Assembly (NCBI GenBank): GCA_041599115.1 | Contig: JBFHXF010000009.1 | Location: 1 to 40,298, forward strand | Direction: 5' to 3' | Length of the DNA: 40,298 bases | DNA from: JACZUI01 sp041599115 | GTDB lineage: Bacteria; Actinomycetota; Acidimicrobiia; Spongiisociales; ZC4RG35 | In this document: in pieces, positions 17,211-25,206 of the stretch | Layout: each line of letters begins with the position of its first letter | How positions within the stretch are numbered: the first letter of the stretch is position 1 | Notes under the pieces: generated by a model | What the model saw: the letters and a program-made list of their open reading frames with translations, nothing else | The model's database searches: none | Told to the model about the DNA's origin: nothing | Position numbers and translations under genes: made by a program

Positions 17211-17565
17211 GATATGGGTGCGACTGGTCGGAGTGGTGATGCTGGCCTCGCTGGCTTTTGTCGTCGCCAGGTTTCTCGGACGCGACGAGCGTCGGAGGCC
17301 GACACGTTTTGGATCCGTCTCCCTCCCGGCTGGGGCATATCTGTTCACCTCCGGGACCTGTGAGGATTGCCTCCTCGCTCGAGCAGCCATGAACCAAGCA
17401 CTGGGCAGCGCGGGCTATCGGGAGATCGGGTGGGAATCGGAGCCCGAGATCTTCGAGACTCTCGGCATCGAGGCCGTTCCCGCCACACTCCTCGTGGCGA
17501 AATCGGGCCGGGCAACGTTGTACCCGGGTCAGCCCGGTAGGGCCCTCAAAGCCTTCAATCCTTGA
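17203..17565 (+). CDS. Membrane-anchored thioredoxin-like protein
   Basis: A 120-residue protein with one N-terminal membrane helix (about residues 6-24) followed by a basic stretch (GRDERRRPTR) and a thioredoxin-fold domain. The redox motif is CEDC in SGTCEDCLLARAAM, and the cis-proline loop is IEAVPATLLV. The positive-inside rule places the basic loop, and so the thioredoxin domain, on the cytoplasmic side; the reverse is possible. It overlaps the DUF5719 gene by 8 nt, so a redox link to the DUF5719 cysteines is an attractive but untested idea. The glutaredoxin-like length suggests a simple one-domain reductase. Confidence 0.75.
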   Translation: MDEIWVRLVGVVMLASLAFVVARFLGRDERRRPTRFGSVSLPAGAYLFTSGTCEDCLLARAAMNQALGSAGYREIGWESEPEIFETLGIEAVPATLLVAKSGRATLYPGQPGRALKAFNP

Positions 17566-17590
17566 ATGCGAAGCCCACGACCCCTAGCGT
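17562..17590 (+). promoter_or_regulatory. Candidate promoter of the DUF3499 gene
   Basis: TTGAAT (17562-17567), 17-nt spacer, TAGCGT (17585-17590), then 7 nt to the ATG at 17598. Spacing and boxes fit a primary sigma-factor promoter giving a leaderless transcript; the -35 overlaps the stop of the thioredoxin-like gene. Confidence 0.5.
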
Positions 17591-17597
17591 TCCCGCC

Positions 17598-17819
17598 ATG
17601 GTCCTGAGTTGTGCTCGCTGTGGTTCGCCGGCAGCCACCGCAATGACGTTTTCTTATGACGACAGCGCGGTGTGGCTCGATGACATCGTCAGCGGAGTCG
17701 TACCGAACGGCTATGCCCTCTGCGCCAACCACTCAGATCGGATGACACCGCCCCAGGGCTGGACGCTCACCGACCGCCGAACCGTTACCAGACTGTTTGC
17801 ACCACTAAGCGTGGCCTGA
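17598..17819 (+). CDS. DUF3499-family small metal-binding protein
   Basis: A 73-residue protein recognised as DUF3499 (M. tuberculosis Rv3258c type): SCARCGSPAATAMTFSYDD at the N-terminus, then GYALCANHSDRMTPPQGW. Two cysteines of a CxxC and a CxxH pair (CANH) look like a zinc site. The family is an actinobacterial marker gene placed, as here, beside phosphomannomutase and F420 genes; its function is unknown. The ATG at 17598 gives the usual N-terminus (a longer frame from 17562 is not family-like). It has its own promoter-like sequence and overlaps the next gene by one base. Confidence 0.85.
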   Translation: MVLSCARCGSPAATAMTFSYDDSAVWLDDIVSGVVPNGYALCANHSDRMTPPQGWTLTDRRTVTRLFAPLSVA

Positions 17820-18097
17820 TGGCCCTCGACCGTGATCTGCTGGACGCGGTCAAGGATCTCGACGAGCACGATCTTCGTCGTCTCCTCATTCTGACGCGCG
17901 CCCAACTGCAATCATCGGGTGCCCTCGCGTCGGACGATCATCCCGAGGTCCGCCTGAGACAGCAGTCGGTTCGTTGTGGGAAAGCGGGTTGCACCAGATG
18001 CCCGCACGGCCCCTACTGGTACGCCTACTGGACCGAGGATGGGCGTCGCCGCAGCCGCTATGTCGGCAAGCTTCTCGAAGAAGATTCATTGTCCTAG
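17819..18097 (+). CDS. Small protein with a DUF6788-like domain
   Basis: 92 residues. The C-terminal half, VRCGKAGCTRCPHGPYWYAYWTEDG and then RRRSRYVGK, is the DUF6788-like pattern: three cysteines plus His followed by a small beta meander. The N-terminal half is an acidic helix (LLDAVKDLDEHDLRRLLILTRAQL). Such domains occur widely in small bacterial proteins, often near mobile DNA, and no function is established. The start ATG overlaps the preceding TGA (TGATG), so it should be co-translated with DUF3499. I know of no counterpart at this position in mycobacteria. Confidence 0.7.
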   Translation: MALDRDLLDAVKDLDEHDLRRLLILTRAQLQSSGALASDDHPEVRLRQQSVRCGKAGCTRCPHGPYWYAYWTEDGRRRSRYVGKLLEEDSLS

Positions 18098-18117
18098 CTT
18101 CTCACCCCTCGTACGAT
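18089..18117 (+). promoter_or_regulatory. Candidate promoter upstream of the zinc-ribbon/membrane-protein operon
   Basis: TTGTCC (18089-18094), 17-nt spacer, TACGAT (18112-18117). The extended -35 context TTCATTGTCCTA is identical to that in front of ssrA. Transcription should start near 18124, leaving a leader of about 20 nt before the ATG at 18145. Confidence 0.5.
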
Positions 18118-18144
18118 GTGACCCCATCGTCAATGGATAGGTGA

Positions 18145-18321
18145 ATGGACTGCCCCCAGTGCTCACAGACCGACGTTCTCGAGATCGAGCATGTTCTCCC
18201 CGACGGGACCCAGGTCCACTTCTACGCATGTCACAACTGCGAAGAGAAGTGGTGGAACCGTCAAGGTGAGGACATTGACATTTCCCAGGTTCTAGAGATA
18301 GTCCGGCAGCACAAGCCGTGA
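18145..18321 (+). CDS. 58-residue zinc-ribbon protein
   Basis: A short gene encoding 58 residues: MDCPQCSQTDVLEIEHVLP at the start and FYACHNCEEKWWNRQGEDI in the middle. Two CxxC pairs (CPQC, CHNC) about 27 residues apart make a classic zinc ribbon, and the EEKWW pattern resembles ribbons that contact nucleic acid or other proteins. The GTG start of the following membrane-protein gene overlaps its TGA (GTGA), a sign of translational coupling and good evidence that this small frame is real. A promoter-like sequence precedes it. The role is unknown. Confidence 0.75.
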   Translation: MDCPQCSQTDVLEIEHVLPDGTQVHFYACHNCEEKWWNRQGEDIDISQVLEIVRQHKP

Positions 18322-20648
18322 ATCTTTGGCGACGGGCCGGGGTAGACAATCCCTGGCCATTCGTTCTGACACTCGCCGGGATCTCGTTGGTGATCCTCTT
18401 GGTCATGAACCCATGGCTGATCCTCTCCGCCACTACCCCGACGGGAGGAGACATGGGAGCTCACGTCTACGGGCCTGCCTTCCTCCGGGACACCCTGCTT
18501 CCAAGGGGCCAGATCCTGGGTTGGTCCAAGGATTGGTTTGCCGGCTTTCCCGCCTTCTACTTCTACTTCCCACTTCCGTCGTTGGTGATCGTCGCTCTGG
18601 ATGTGATCCTTCCCTATGGCGTCGCCTTCAAATTGGTGACGGTTTTGGGACTGATCGCGATACCCCCTGCCGCATTCTTCCTGGCCCGTGCGATGAACCT
18701 GGGCCGCCATGTCGCTCTGGTGGCAGCCTCCGCTGGTGCCGTGTTCGCCTTCTATGAGAGCTATTCGATCTATGGCGGCAATATTGCATCGACCCTGGCA
18801 GGAGAATTCTCCTACTCCTGGTCATTCGCATTCTCCCTGGTCTATTTGGGGCTGCTGATCAAGGCAGTCCGTGATGACAGGAAATACTTGAAGTGGGCCG
18901 CCCTGGCCCTGGCGGCCACTGCTCTCTGTCACATCTTGACGGTGATCGTCGTCGTCTTTGCCTCGATCTTCATCCTGCCCTGGAAGAGCGGGTTCTGGCG
19001 AACTCTCACGACGTGGCTCTGGGGCTTTTCGATTGCGGCATTCTGGGCACTGCCGATGGCCGCGAGGCTGGGCCTCACTTCGGATATGGCATGGACTCCC
19101 CTGAGCCGGTGGGAGGAGATGTTTCCAGTCGAGATCTGGCTGCTCATTCCCCTGGCCGTGCCGGGTGCCGTGTGGGCAATGAAGAAGGGCAGGAGAGCCA
19201 CTCCGATGATTGCCGCCACCTTGCTCCCCCTGATCTACTTCCCGCTGCCCATCGTCCTTCCCGACATCTTTCCGGATCTGTTTGGCGGAGAACGCTGGAA
19301 ACTATGGAACGGGCGCCTTCTGCCGTACTGGTATTTCGGCGTGGCGTTCTTTGCAGCCATAGGCGTGGGGGCGTCCGTGATCTGGATGTCGCGGCGGTTA
19401 CCCTCAAAGATCTCATCCCATTGGGCCAGGTTGCTCCTCCTGATAGGCACGGTGGTCGGGGCCTTCCTGGTGGGCTCTTCGTCTGATTTCCCGTGGTGGG
19501 CTTGGATTCCAGCCGCCGCCGGAGGTCTGCTCCTTCTCGGGCTCTCCTGGTACTGGCCACAGGCCATGAACGCCCGCATGTTGCTCACTCTGGTTGCCAC
19601 TTCTGTCCTCACACTGGGCGCATTGTCAAGTGTGACTTTCGTCGACGGCTGGTCGCGCTGGAACTACGAGGGGTATGAGAGAAAGCAGCCCTGGCCCGAG
19701 TATCAGGCGCTGATGGTCCGGCTGAACGAACTGCCGGACGGCAGGGTCGAGTGGGAGGGCAACGGCGATCTCAACAAGTACGGCACCCCGATGTCACCAA
19801 TGCTCATCCCCTATTGGACCGAAGGTTCGCATCAGTCAATGGAGGGCCTCTTTTTCGAGTCTTCGCTTACGACACCCTTTCACTTCATCAACTCCTCGGA
19901 GATGTCGTTTCACGCCTCCAACCCGATACCGGGCCTGCGTTACAACAACTTCGACATGGAGCGAGGACTGAAACATCTCGAGCTGTACGGTGTCCGCTAT
20001 TACGTCTCTTTCACACCGGAGGCCACCCAGAAAGCCGACGCGATGGAAGAACTGACCAAGGTCGCGACCGCAGATCCCTTCTCGATCTACGAACTACCCC
20101 CTACAGATCTCGTGGTCGCCGCGGACCATGTGCCTGCCGTCTATGAAGTGCCCGAGCGGGGCCTTCTCGCCTCCCTGATCGGGAGCGAAACGGTCACGGG
20201 AGCCGATGGCCAGCCGTTGCCAAGCTTTCACGATCTGGCACTGCAATGGTACGACGACCTCGACAACCTGGATCGGTGGATCGTGGCCGGCGGTCCGGAG
20301 AGTTGGCCCCGCATCGAGTCGCTCGATCAGCTTCCTGACAATGCCATTTCGTCTCGAGTGCATGTGACCGACGTGGTCGTGGACAACGAGGAGATTTCCT
20401 TCACGACAGACGGCATCGGCGTGCCCCATCTCGTCAAGGTCTCCTACTTCCCCAACTGGAAGGCCGAGGGAGCCGATGGCCCATGGAGGGCGACTCCGTC
20501 ATTGATGGTCGTGGTCCCCACGGCAAATCATGTGGTGATCAGATTTCAGGACACCTGGGCCGAAACATACGGCCGGTGGCTTTCCATCGCCGGAATCCTG
20601 GCGCTGATCGGTGTCGGCCTCCTCACCCGGGAAAGGCCCGAGTCTTAG
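18318..20648 (+). CDS. Polytopic membrane protein, GT-C-like ('6-pyruvoyl-tetrahydropterin synthase-related')
   Basis: 776 residues. About twelve hydrophobic helices fill the first 480, then a 260-residue extracytoplasmic domain, and one last helix (about 748-766). The first loop carries TPTGGDMGAHVYGPAFLRD, a pattern seen in large membrane proteins annotated as YfhO-like or '6-pyruvoyl-tetrahydropterin synthase-related'; acidic residues in the first outer loop are typical of GT-C lipid-linked sugar transferases. The later WKLWNGRLLPYWYFG motif is also family-like. It probably transfers sugars from a polyprenyl-phosphate donor, which the adjacent GT2 gene could make. The 3' ends of the two genes overlap by 4 nt in convergent orientation. 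Confidence 0.75.
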   Translation: MNLWRRAGVDNPWPFVLTLAGISLVILLVMNPWLILSATTPTGGDMGAHVYGPAFLRDTLLPRGQILGWSKDWFAGFPAFYFYFPLPSLVIVALDVILPYGVAFKLVTVLGLIAIPPAAFFLARAMNLGRHVALVAASAGAVFAFYESYSIYGGNIASTLAGEFSYSWSFAFSLVYLGLLIKAVRDDRKYLKWAALALAATALCHILTVIVVVFASIFILPWKSGFWRTLTTWLWGFSIAAFWALPMAARLGLTSDMAWTPLSRWEEMFPVEIWLLIPLAVPGAVWAMKKGRRATPMIAATLLPLIYFPLPIVLPDIFPDLFGGERWKLWNGRLLPYWYFGVAFFAAIGVGASVIWMSRRLPSKISSHWARLLLLIGTVVGAFLVGSSSDFPWWAWIPAAAGGLLLLGLSWYWPQAMNARMLLTLVATSVLTLGALSSVTFVDGWSRWNYEGYERKQPWPEYQALMVRLNELPDGRVEWEGNGDLNKYGTPMSPMLIPYWTEGSHQSMEGLFFESSLTTPFHFINSSEMSFHASNPIPGLRYNNFDMERGLKHLELYGVRYYVSFTPEATQKADAMEELTKVATADPFSIYELPPTDLVVAADHVPAVYEVPERGLLASLIGSETVTGADGQPLPSFHDLALQWYDDLDNLDRWIVAGGPESWPRIESLDQLPDNAISSRVHVTDVVVDNEEISFTTDGIGVPHLVKVSYFPNWKAEGADGPWRATPSLMVVVPTANHVVIRFQDTWAETYGRWLSIAGILALIGVGLLTRERPES

Positions 20649-21343
20649 CGGCCCTCGCCGGCGAGGTTGCGCTTGATTCTCCAGAGGCCACGGATCGTCC
20701 TCGGAACCCGCTTCAGGAGAGAGGACCGTGCTGTCCGGATCTCCTCGACTTTCACCGGGACCTCGGCGATGCGATATCCGGCCCGCTCGGCGCGGACCAC
20801 CAGCTCGGTGTCGAACAGGTCCTGAGTGCTCTTCACCGCGGGTGCGATCTGACGAACGAGATCAATCCGGAAGGCCTTCATGCCGTGCGTGTCCGATACA
20901 CCCGAACCGAGAATGAGTCTGAGCAGCAGATTGAAAGTCCGTGTCACGATCCGTCGTAGCAGTGGTCGACGATCTTGTGATTCAGGATTTCGTTTGGAGC
21001 CAATCACCAGATCGGCATCCTCTAACGCGAGGACTCGATTGAGAAAATCCACCGAGAAGTAGTCGATGTCGAAATTGACCACCCAGTCCCCGTCAGCATG
21101 AAGAAACCCGAATCGCATCGCTGCGCCATAATCCGGCGCGGGAAGGGACTCCACCGTGATAGGCGCGTCTCCGATCAGATCACGGGCAGATTCGGCCGTG
21201 CCATCTGTCGATCCGTTCTCCACGATCATGACGTGGTAGGCAACCTCCAGCCGGCCCATCTCCTCGACCAAAGCGGGGATGGCCCGGGGCAAGAATGCTG
21301 CCTCGTTGAAGACCGGCACGACAATGAAAAAGATTGGAGCCAT
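20645..21343 (-). CDS. GT2 glycosyltransferase, polyprenyl-phosphate sugar synthase type
   Basis: A 232-residue soluble GT-A enzyme: FFIVVPVFNEAAFLP at the N-terminus, IVENGSTDGTAE (nucleotide binding), GAAMRFGFLHADGDWVVNFDID with the DxD metal site, and DTHGMKAFR plus ELVVRAERAGYRIAEVPV near the end. This is the dolichol-phosphate mannose synthase-like layout without C-terminal membrane helices. It would transfer mannose or glucose to polyprenyl phosphate for use by GT-C enzymes such as the neighbouring 776-residue protein. The ATG at 21343 matches the family; a longer frame to 21385 adds non-conserved residues. It is divergent from the phosphomannomutase gene. Confidence 0.85.
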   Translation of the reverse strand: MAPIFFIVVPVFNEAAFLPRAIPALVEEMGRLEVAYHVMIVENGSTDGTAESARDLIGDAPITVESLPAPDYGAAMRFGFLHADGDWVVNFDIDYFSVDFLNRVLALEDADLVIGSKRNPESQDRRPLLRRIVTRTFNLLLRLILGSGVSDTHGMKAFRIDLVRQIAPAVKSTQDLFDTELVVRAERAGYRIAEVPVKVEEIRTARSSLLKRVPRTIRGLWRIKRNLAGEGR

Positions 21344-21354
21344 CGGGGACCGGG

Positions 21355-21385
21355 ATTGTAGGAATCCGGATCTTTCTAGCTGCAA
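21355..21385 (-). promoter_or_regulatory. Candidate promoter of the GT2 gene
   Basis: On the minus strand TTGCAG (complement of 21380-21385), 19-nt spacer, TACAAT (complement of 21355-21360), 11 nt before the ATG. The -10 box is good; the spacer is long. Confidence 0.35.
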
Positions 21386-21441
21386 GCGGTGCGGTCCGAT
21401 ATCGGTTCAAACCGGGGTCATCTCTACACTCTCCGGTTCGC

Positions 21442-22794
21442 GTGGAACCCGTCTCCGTCTTCAAGGCTTACGACATTCGTGGCCGCACCGACATCGGCGA
21501 ATTGGATTCCGACCTGTTCAGACGGATCGGGTCGGCCTTCGTGGATCTCACCCAAGCCCAGGTTGTGGCGGTGGGACGAGACTGCCGTCATTCCTCCGTG
21601 GCCCTCTTCGCAGGATTGGCCCGAGGTATCAATTCTCGTGGTGCAGATGTGATCGATCTGGGCGAAGTCCCCACAGATCTCGTCTATTACTACTCCGGGG
21701 CAGAGCATGTTCCGGGGGCGATGATCACCGCGTCGCACAATCCTCCTTCATACAACGGCCTCAAGCTCTGCCGTCCGGGAGCGGCACCCGTGGGGATCGA
21801 GACCGGTCTGAGTGAGATCAGGAGGTCGGTGATGGGCGAGGAACCTGCCTCTCTCGATCCCCTGGGCCAGATTCGCCGGGTAGAGGCCGTAGGGCCCTAC
21901 GTGGATCACCTGACATCGGTGGTATCCCCCGCGGCGATCGGGCCTCTCCGGGTCGCCGTGGACGGTGGGAACGGAATGGCCGGCGTGGTCCTGGCCGACG
22001 TGTTCGACCGGATACCGGCGACGTTCGAAGGGCTTTATATCGAACCCGATGGAACGTTCCCCAACCACCCCGCAGATCCGATTCAGCCGGAGAATCTCAG
22101 TGACCTGGTCGAGCTGGTGGCCGGCGGCGGCCACCAGCTCGGGGTCGCCTTCGATGGCGATGCCGACAGGGCCTTCTTCATCGATGAGCGCGCCCGCCCC
22201 TTGAGTGGCAGCACGGTGACGGCGCTCATCGCCCGATGGATGATTGCCCGAAATCCCGGTTCTTCGGTCGTGCACAATCTCATCGTCTCCCGGGCCGTGC
22301 CGGAGATCATCAGAGAAGCAGGTGGCGCCCCGATCCGGACCAGGGTGGGGCACTCGTTCATCAAGAAGGTGATGGCCGACACGGGTGCGATCTTTGGCGG
22401 CGAGCACAGTGGTCACTACTACTTCAGGGACAATTACCGGGCGGACTCGGGGATGCTGGCGATGCTGGTCCTGCTCCAGGTAATGAGCGAGGATGGGCGG
22501 CCGCTGTCGGAGATCCGTGGCGATGTTGAGCGGTACCAGGCCTCCGGCGAGATCAACTTCGAGGTGGCCGACGTCGCCGGAGCGACGGCCAGTGTGAAGA
22601 GTCAGTTCGTCGGTGGTGACGTCGACGAGCTCGACGGTTTGACGGTCGACCTGGGTGGCTCGTGGTTCAATCTGCGTCCGTCAAACACCGAACCCCTGCT
22701 GCGTCTCAACGTAGAGGCGTCGACAAGTTCTGATGTCGAGCGAATTGTGGCCAAAATCGGTCAAATTCTGGAGGTGCTGAATGAGCCTGATTGA
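21442..22794 (+). CDS. manB: Phosphomannomutase/phosphoglucomutase
   Basis: Interconverts hexose 6- and 1-phosphates, supplying mannose-1-phosphate (or glucose-1-phosphate) for nucleotide sugars. The 450 residues show four mutase domains: FKAYDIRGRTDIG, the phosphoserine loop ITASHNPPSYNG with Ser98, the metal loop FDGDADRAFF, the sugar-specificity segment GGEHSGHYYFRDNYRADSG, and the phosphate loop RPSNTEPLLRLNVEA. The GEHSGH form is typical of the PMM/PGM group. The GTG at 21442 gives the correct N-terminus; a frame running to 21334 is upstream noise. A TACACT box lies 11 nt before the start. It overlaps the Trm112-like gene by 14 nt and leads a sugar-phosphate operon. Confidence 0.93.
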   Translation: MEPVSVFKAYDIRGRTDIGELDSDLFRRIGSAFVDLTQAQVVAVGRDCRHSSVALFAGLARGINSRGADVIDLGEVPTDLVYYYSGAEHVPGAMITASHNPPSYNGLKLCRPGAAPVGIETGLSEIRRSVMGEEPASLDPLGQIRRVEAVGPYVDHLTSVVSPAAIGPLRVAVDGGNGMAGVVLADVFDRIPATFEGLYIEPDGTFPNHPADPIQPENLSDLVELVAGGGHQLGVAFDGDADRAFFIDERARPLSGSTVTALIARWMIARNPGSSVVHNLIVSRAVPEIIREAGGAPIRTRVGHSFIKKVMADTGAIFGGEHSGHYYFRDNYRADSGMLAMLVLLQVMSEDGRPLSEIRGDVERYQASGEINFEVADVAGATASVKSQFVGGDVDELDGLTVDLGGSWFNLRPSNTEPLLRLNVEASTSSDVERIVAKIGQILEVLNEPD

Positions 22795-22960
22795 TCCCGA
22801 GCTGGCGCGGATTCTCGTGTGTCCGGCCGATCGCGGGGAGCTCGTCGAGAACGAGGAGACTTCCCGGCTCGTGTGCGAAGTGTGCGGCCGCCGCTACCCG
22901 GTCAGGGAGGGAATCCCGATCATGCTCATCGATCAGGCCGAGGGAGGGCCGGATGAGTGA
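22781..22960 (+). CDS. Trm112-like (UPF0434-type) small zinc protein
   Basis: 59 residues: LARILVCPADRGELVENEE, then RLVCEVCGRRYPVREGIPIML. The single CP followed by CxxC and the YPVREGIPIML ending mark the Trm112/YcaR family. A GGAGGTG lies just before the ATG. The gene overlaps the end of manB (14 nt) and the start of the isomerase (8 nt), so all three are tightly coupled, as in other actinobacteria where this small gene sits between manB and the SIS-domain gene. Eukaryotic Trm112 activates methyltransferases; the bacterial role is not settled. Confidence 0.85.
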   Translation: MSLIDPELARILVCPADRGELVENEETSRLVCEVCGRRYPVREGIPIMLIDQAEGGPDE

Positions 22961-23954
22961 CATGTTGTCGATGATTCGGAGTCTCGGCGATCAAATGAGG
23001 TGGTCGGTAGACCTCGACCTGGAACCGATTCCTCCATCGGAGGAGATCCTGGTGGCCGGCATGGGCGGTTCCGGCATAGCCGGTAACTATCTTGCTGCGG
23101 CCTCGGGGACAAGCACCGCCAGAATCTCGGTTCACAAGGACTATTCGCCTCTGCCGGGATGGGTTGAGGCGGTGCGGCCGCTGATTCTCGCCATCTCCTA
23201 TTCCGGCAATACCGAAGAGACTCTCGACGTTGCCGATCATGCCAGATCGATGGGGCTGCCCATCGCCACGATCACCACCGGCGGCGAGTTGGGGCGGCAG
23301 AGCGATGAGCAAGGCTGGCCGGGGGTCAGGGTGCCCTCGGGGCTCCAGCCGCGCGCGGCTCTCGGCTATCTGGCAGGCGCAGCTGTCAGGCTTGCCGGCG
23401 CTTCAGGCGTCGTTGGTGATCTGCGCCGGGATCTGACCGAGTCGGCCGGGTTGGCCGACGAGGCTGTTGCCGAGGGGAGCAACGCCTGGGTGGCCGCCTC
23501 GTCGGTCTCGGACGCTTTGGTAGGGCGGATTGTCATCGTCTACGGTGGCGGGCCGGTGAGCGGCACGGTCGCCGGACGTTGGAAGACCCAGATAAACGAG
23601 AATGCCAAGACGCCCGCCTGGGCCTCGCTACTGCCCGAATTGGATCACAACGAACTCGTTGGGTGGGAGGCCATGCCCGGGTCCACGTTGGATCGCCTCG
23701 GGATCGTATCCCTGGCGGATCGGTCAGATCATCCTCGCGTCGGGTTGCGGCGCCGGTTGTCGGCTTCGCTGACCGAGGGGGCCGTTCCCTGGGTGGGGAA
23801 GATCTCATCGTGGGGCGAGTCCCCTCTGGCCCGCCTCATATCGCTCACGACCGTGGGTGATTTGACATCTTGGATGCTGGCAAGACGAGCGGGCATCGAC
23901 CCGGTTCCGGTCGCGACCATTGAGAAACTGAAGCAACTCCTAGTTGAGGATTGA
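22953..23954 (+). CDS. SIS-domain phosphoglucose/phosphomannose isomerase-like protein
   Basis: 333 residues with two sugar-isomerase (SIS) domains. The first shows EILVAGMGGSGIAGNYL, LILAISYSGNTEETL and a TTGGELG loop; the second shows VIVYGGGPVSGTVAGRWKTQINENAKTP and the family's DHNELVGWE. This matches the bifunctional PGI/PMI family (TIGR02128-type), which converts fructose-6-phosphate to mannose-6-phosphate and glucose-6-phosphate. That product feeds the upstream phosphomannomutase, so the operon can make mannose-1-phosphate. The ATG at 22953 overlaps the Trm112-like gene. Actinobacterial members at this position (Rv3256c type) are not all shown to be active, so the exact reaction is inferred. 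Confidence 0.85.
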   Translation: MSDMLSMIRSLGDQMRWSVDLDLEPIPPSEEILVAGMGGSGIAGNYLAAASGTSTARISVHKDYSPLPGWVEAVRPLILAISYSGNTEETLDVADHARSMGLPIATITTGGELGRQSDEQGWPGVRVPSGLQPRAALGYLAGAAVRLAGASGVVGDLRRDLTESAGLADEAVAEGSNAWVAASSVSDALVGRIVIVYGGGPVSGTVAGRWKTQINENAKTPAWASLLPELDHNELVGWEAMPGSTLDRLGIVSLADRSDHPRVGLRRRLSASLTEGAVPWVGKISSWGESPLARLISLTTVGDLTSWMLARRAGIDPVPVATIEKLKQLLVED

Positions 23955-23958
23955 AGAT

Positions 23959-25206
23959 ATGAACTATGACATTGCCAACCCCGAACTTGCCGACGGGGGC
24001 GCCCGGCGGGTTGCCTGGGCGGGGAGGCGGATGCCCGTCTTGGCGACGGTGAGAGAGCGGTTTGGCAGTGAGCGACCCCTCGAGGGAGTTGTGGTGGCGG
24101 CCTGCCTCCATGTGACCGCGGAGACGGCCAACTTGATGCTGGCCCTGCGGGACGGGGGTGCCGAACCGTGGCTCTGCGCCTCGAATCCGCTATCTACCCA
24201 GGATGATGTTGCCGCGGCCCTCGTTGCTGAAGGGATACCGGTCTTCGCAATCCGGGGTGAGGATTCGGACACCTACTACAAGCACATTCACGCTGTGCTC
24301 GACCGGGGGCCGGCCATCACGATGGACGACGGCGCAGACCTGGCAACGATTCTCCACACCGAGAGACGCGATCTCGAGCTGATCGGCTCCACCGAGGAGA
24401 CAACCACCGGAGTCATCAGGCTGAGGGCGATGGCTGACGACGGGACCCTCCGAGTGCCTGTAGTGGCGGTCAACGATTCAGCCACCAAGCATCTCTTCGA
24501 TAATCACTACGGGACCGGTCAGTCTTCGATCGACGGAATCATCAGGGCGACCAACATGCTCATTGCCGGTCAGAACGTGGTGGTGGTGGGCTACGGCGAT
24601 TGCGGCCGGGGCGTGGCCAATCGGGCGGATGGCATGGGAGCCAACGTGATCGTGGTCGAAGTGGATCCTGTCCGAGCTCTGTCGGCGGCCATGGACGGTT
24701 TCAGGGTGCTGACAGCCGCCGCCGCAGCCGTGGTAGGCGACCTCTTCGTGACGGTCACGGGCAACAAGCACGTCCTCCGCAAGGAGCATTTCGATCTGAT
24801 GAAAGACGGCGTGATCCTGGCGAACGCGGGCCATTTCGATGTTGAAATCGATCTCGTCACGCTGCGTGCCGATGCGGTTGGCCGGCGCATCATCAGGGAG
24901 AACCTCGAGGAATTCGAGATGGGAGACGGCCGGAGAATCCTGGTCATTGCCGAGGGTCGGCTGGTGAATCTGGGTGCGGCCGAGGGTCATCCTGCCGATG
25001 TCATGGACATGTCCTTCTCCAACCAGGCCATGGCAGCGGAGTACCTGGTGAAGAATCACGGCGCGCTCGAGCCCAGGATCTACACCCTCCCCGCGGCGAT
25101 CGACGACGAGGTGGCGGCAATCAAGCTGAGCCATCTCGGTGGTGGATTGGAGAAGCTCACCGACGAGCAAGTCGCCTATCTGAGCGGTTGGCAGGAGGGA
25201 ACGTGA
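23959..25206 (+). CDS. ahcY: Adenosylhomocysteinase, short form
   Basis: Hydrolyses S-adenosylhomocysteine to adenosine and homocysteine, keeping methyltransferases free of product inhibition. At 415 residues it is the short type (Thermotoga and archaea); the mycobacterial SahH is near 495. Visible are CLHVTAETANLML, the EDSDTYYKH segment, GSTEETTTGVIRL, NDSATKHLFDNHYGTGQS, the NAD-binding VVVGYGDCGRGVA, and a C-terminal ILVIAEGRLVNLGAAEGHP. GYGDCGRG replaces the common GYGxCGKG. ATG 23959 is chosen over TTG 23944. It follows the isomerase by 4 nt. The TGA is immediately followed by the large heptamer array, so the operon probably ends here. Confidence 0.93.
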   Translation: MNYDIANPELADGGARRVAWAGRRMPVLATVRERFGSERPLEGVVVAACLHVTAETANLMLALRDGGAEPWLCASNPLSTQDDVAAALVAEGIPVFAIRGEDSDTYYKHIHAVLDRGPAITMDDGADLATILHTERRDLELIGSTEETTTGVIRLRAMADDGTLRVPVVAVNDSATKHLFDNHYGTGQSSIDGIIRATNMLIAGQNVVVVGYGDCGRGVANRADGMGANVIVVEVDPVRALSAAMDGFRVLTAAAAAVVGDLFVTVTGNKHVLRKEHFDLMKDGVILANAGHFDVEIDLVTLRADAVGRRIIRENLEEFEMGDGRRILVIAEGRLVNLGAAEGHPADVMDMSFSNQAMAAEYLVKNHGALEPRIYTLPAAIDDEVAAIKLSHLGGGLEKLTDEQVAYLSGWQEGT

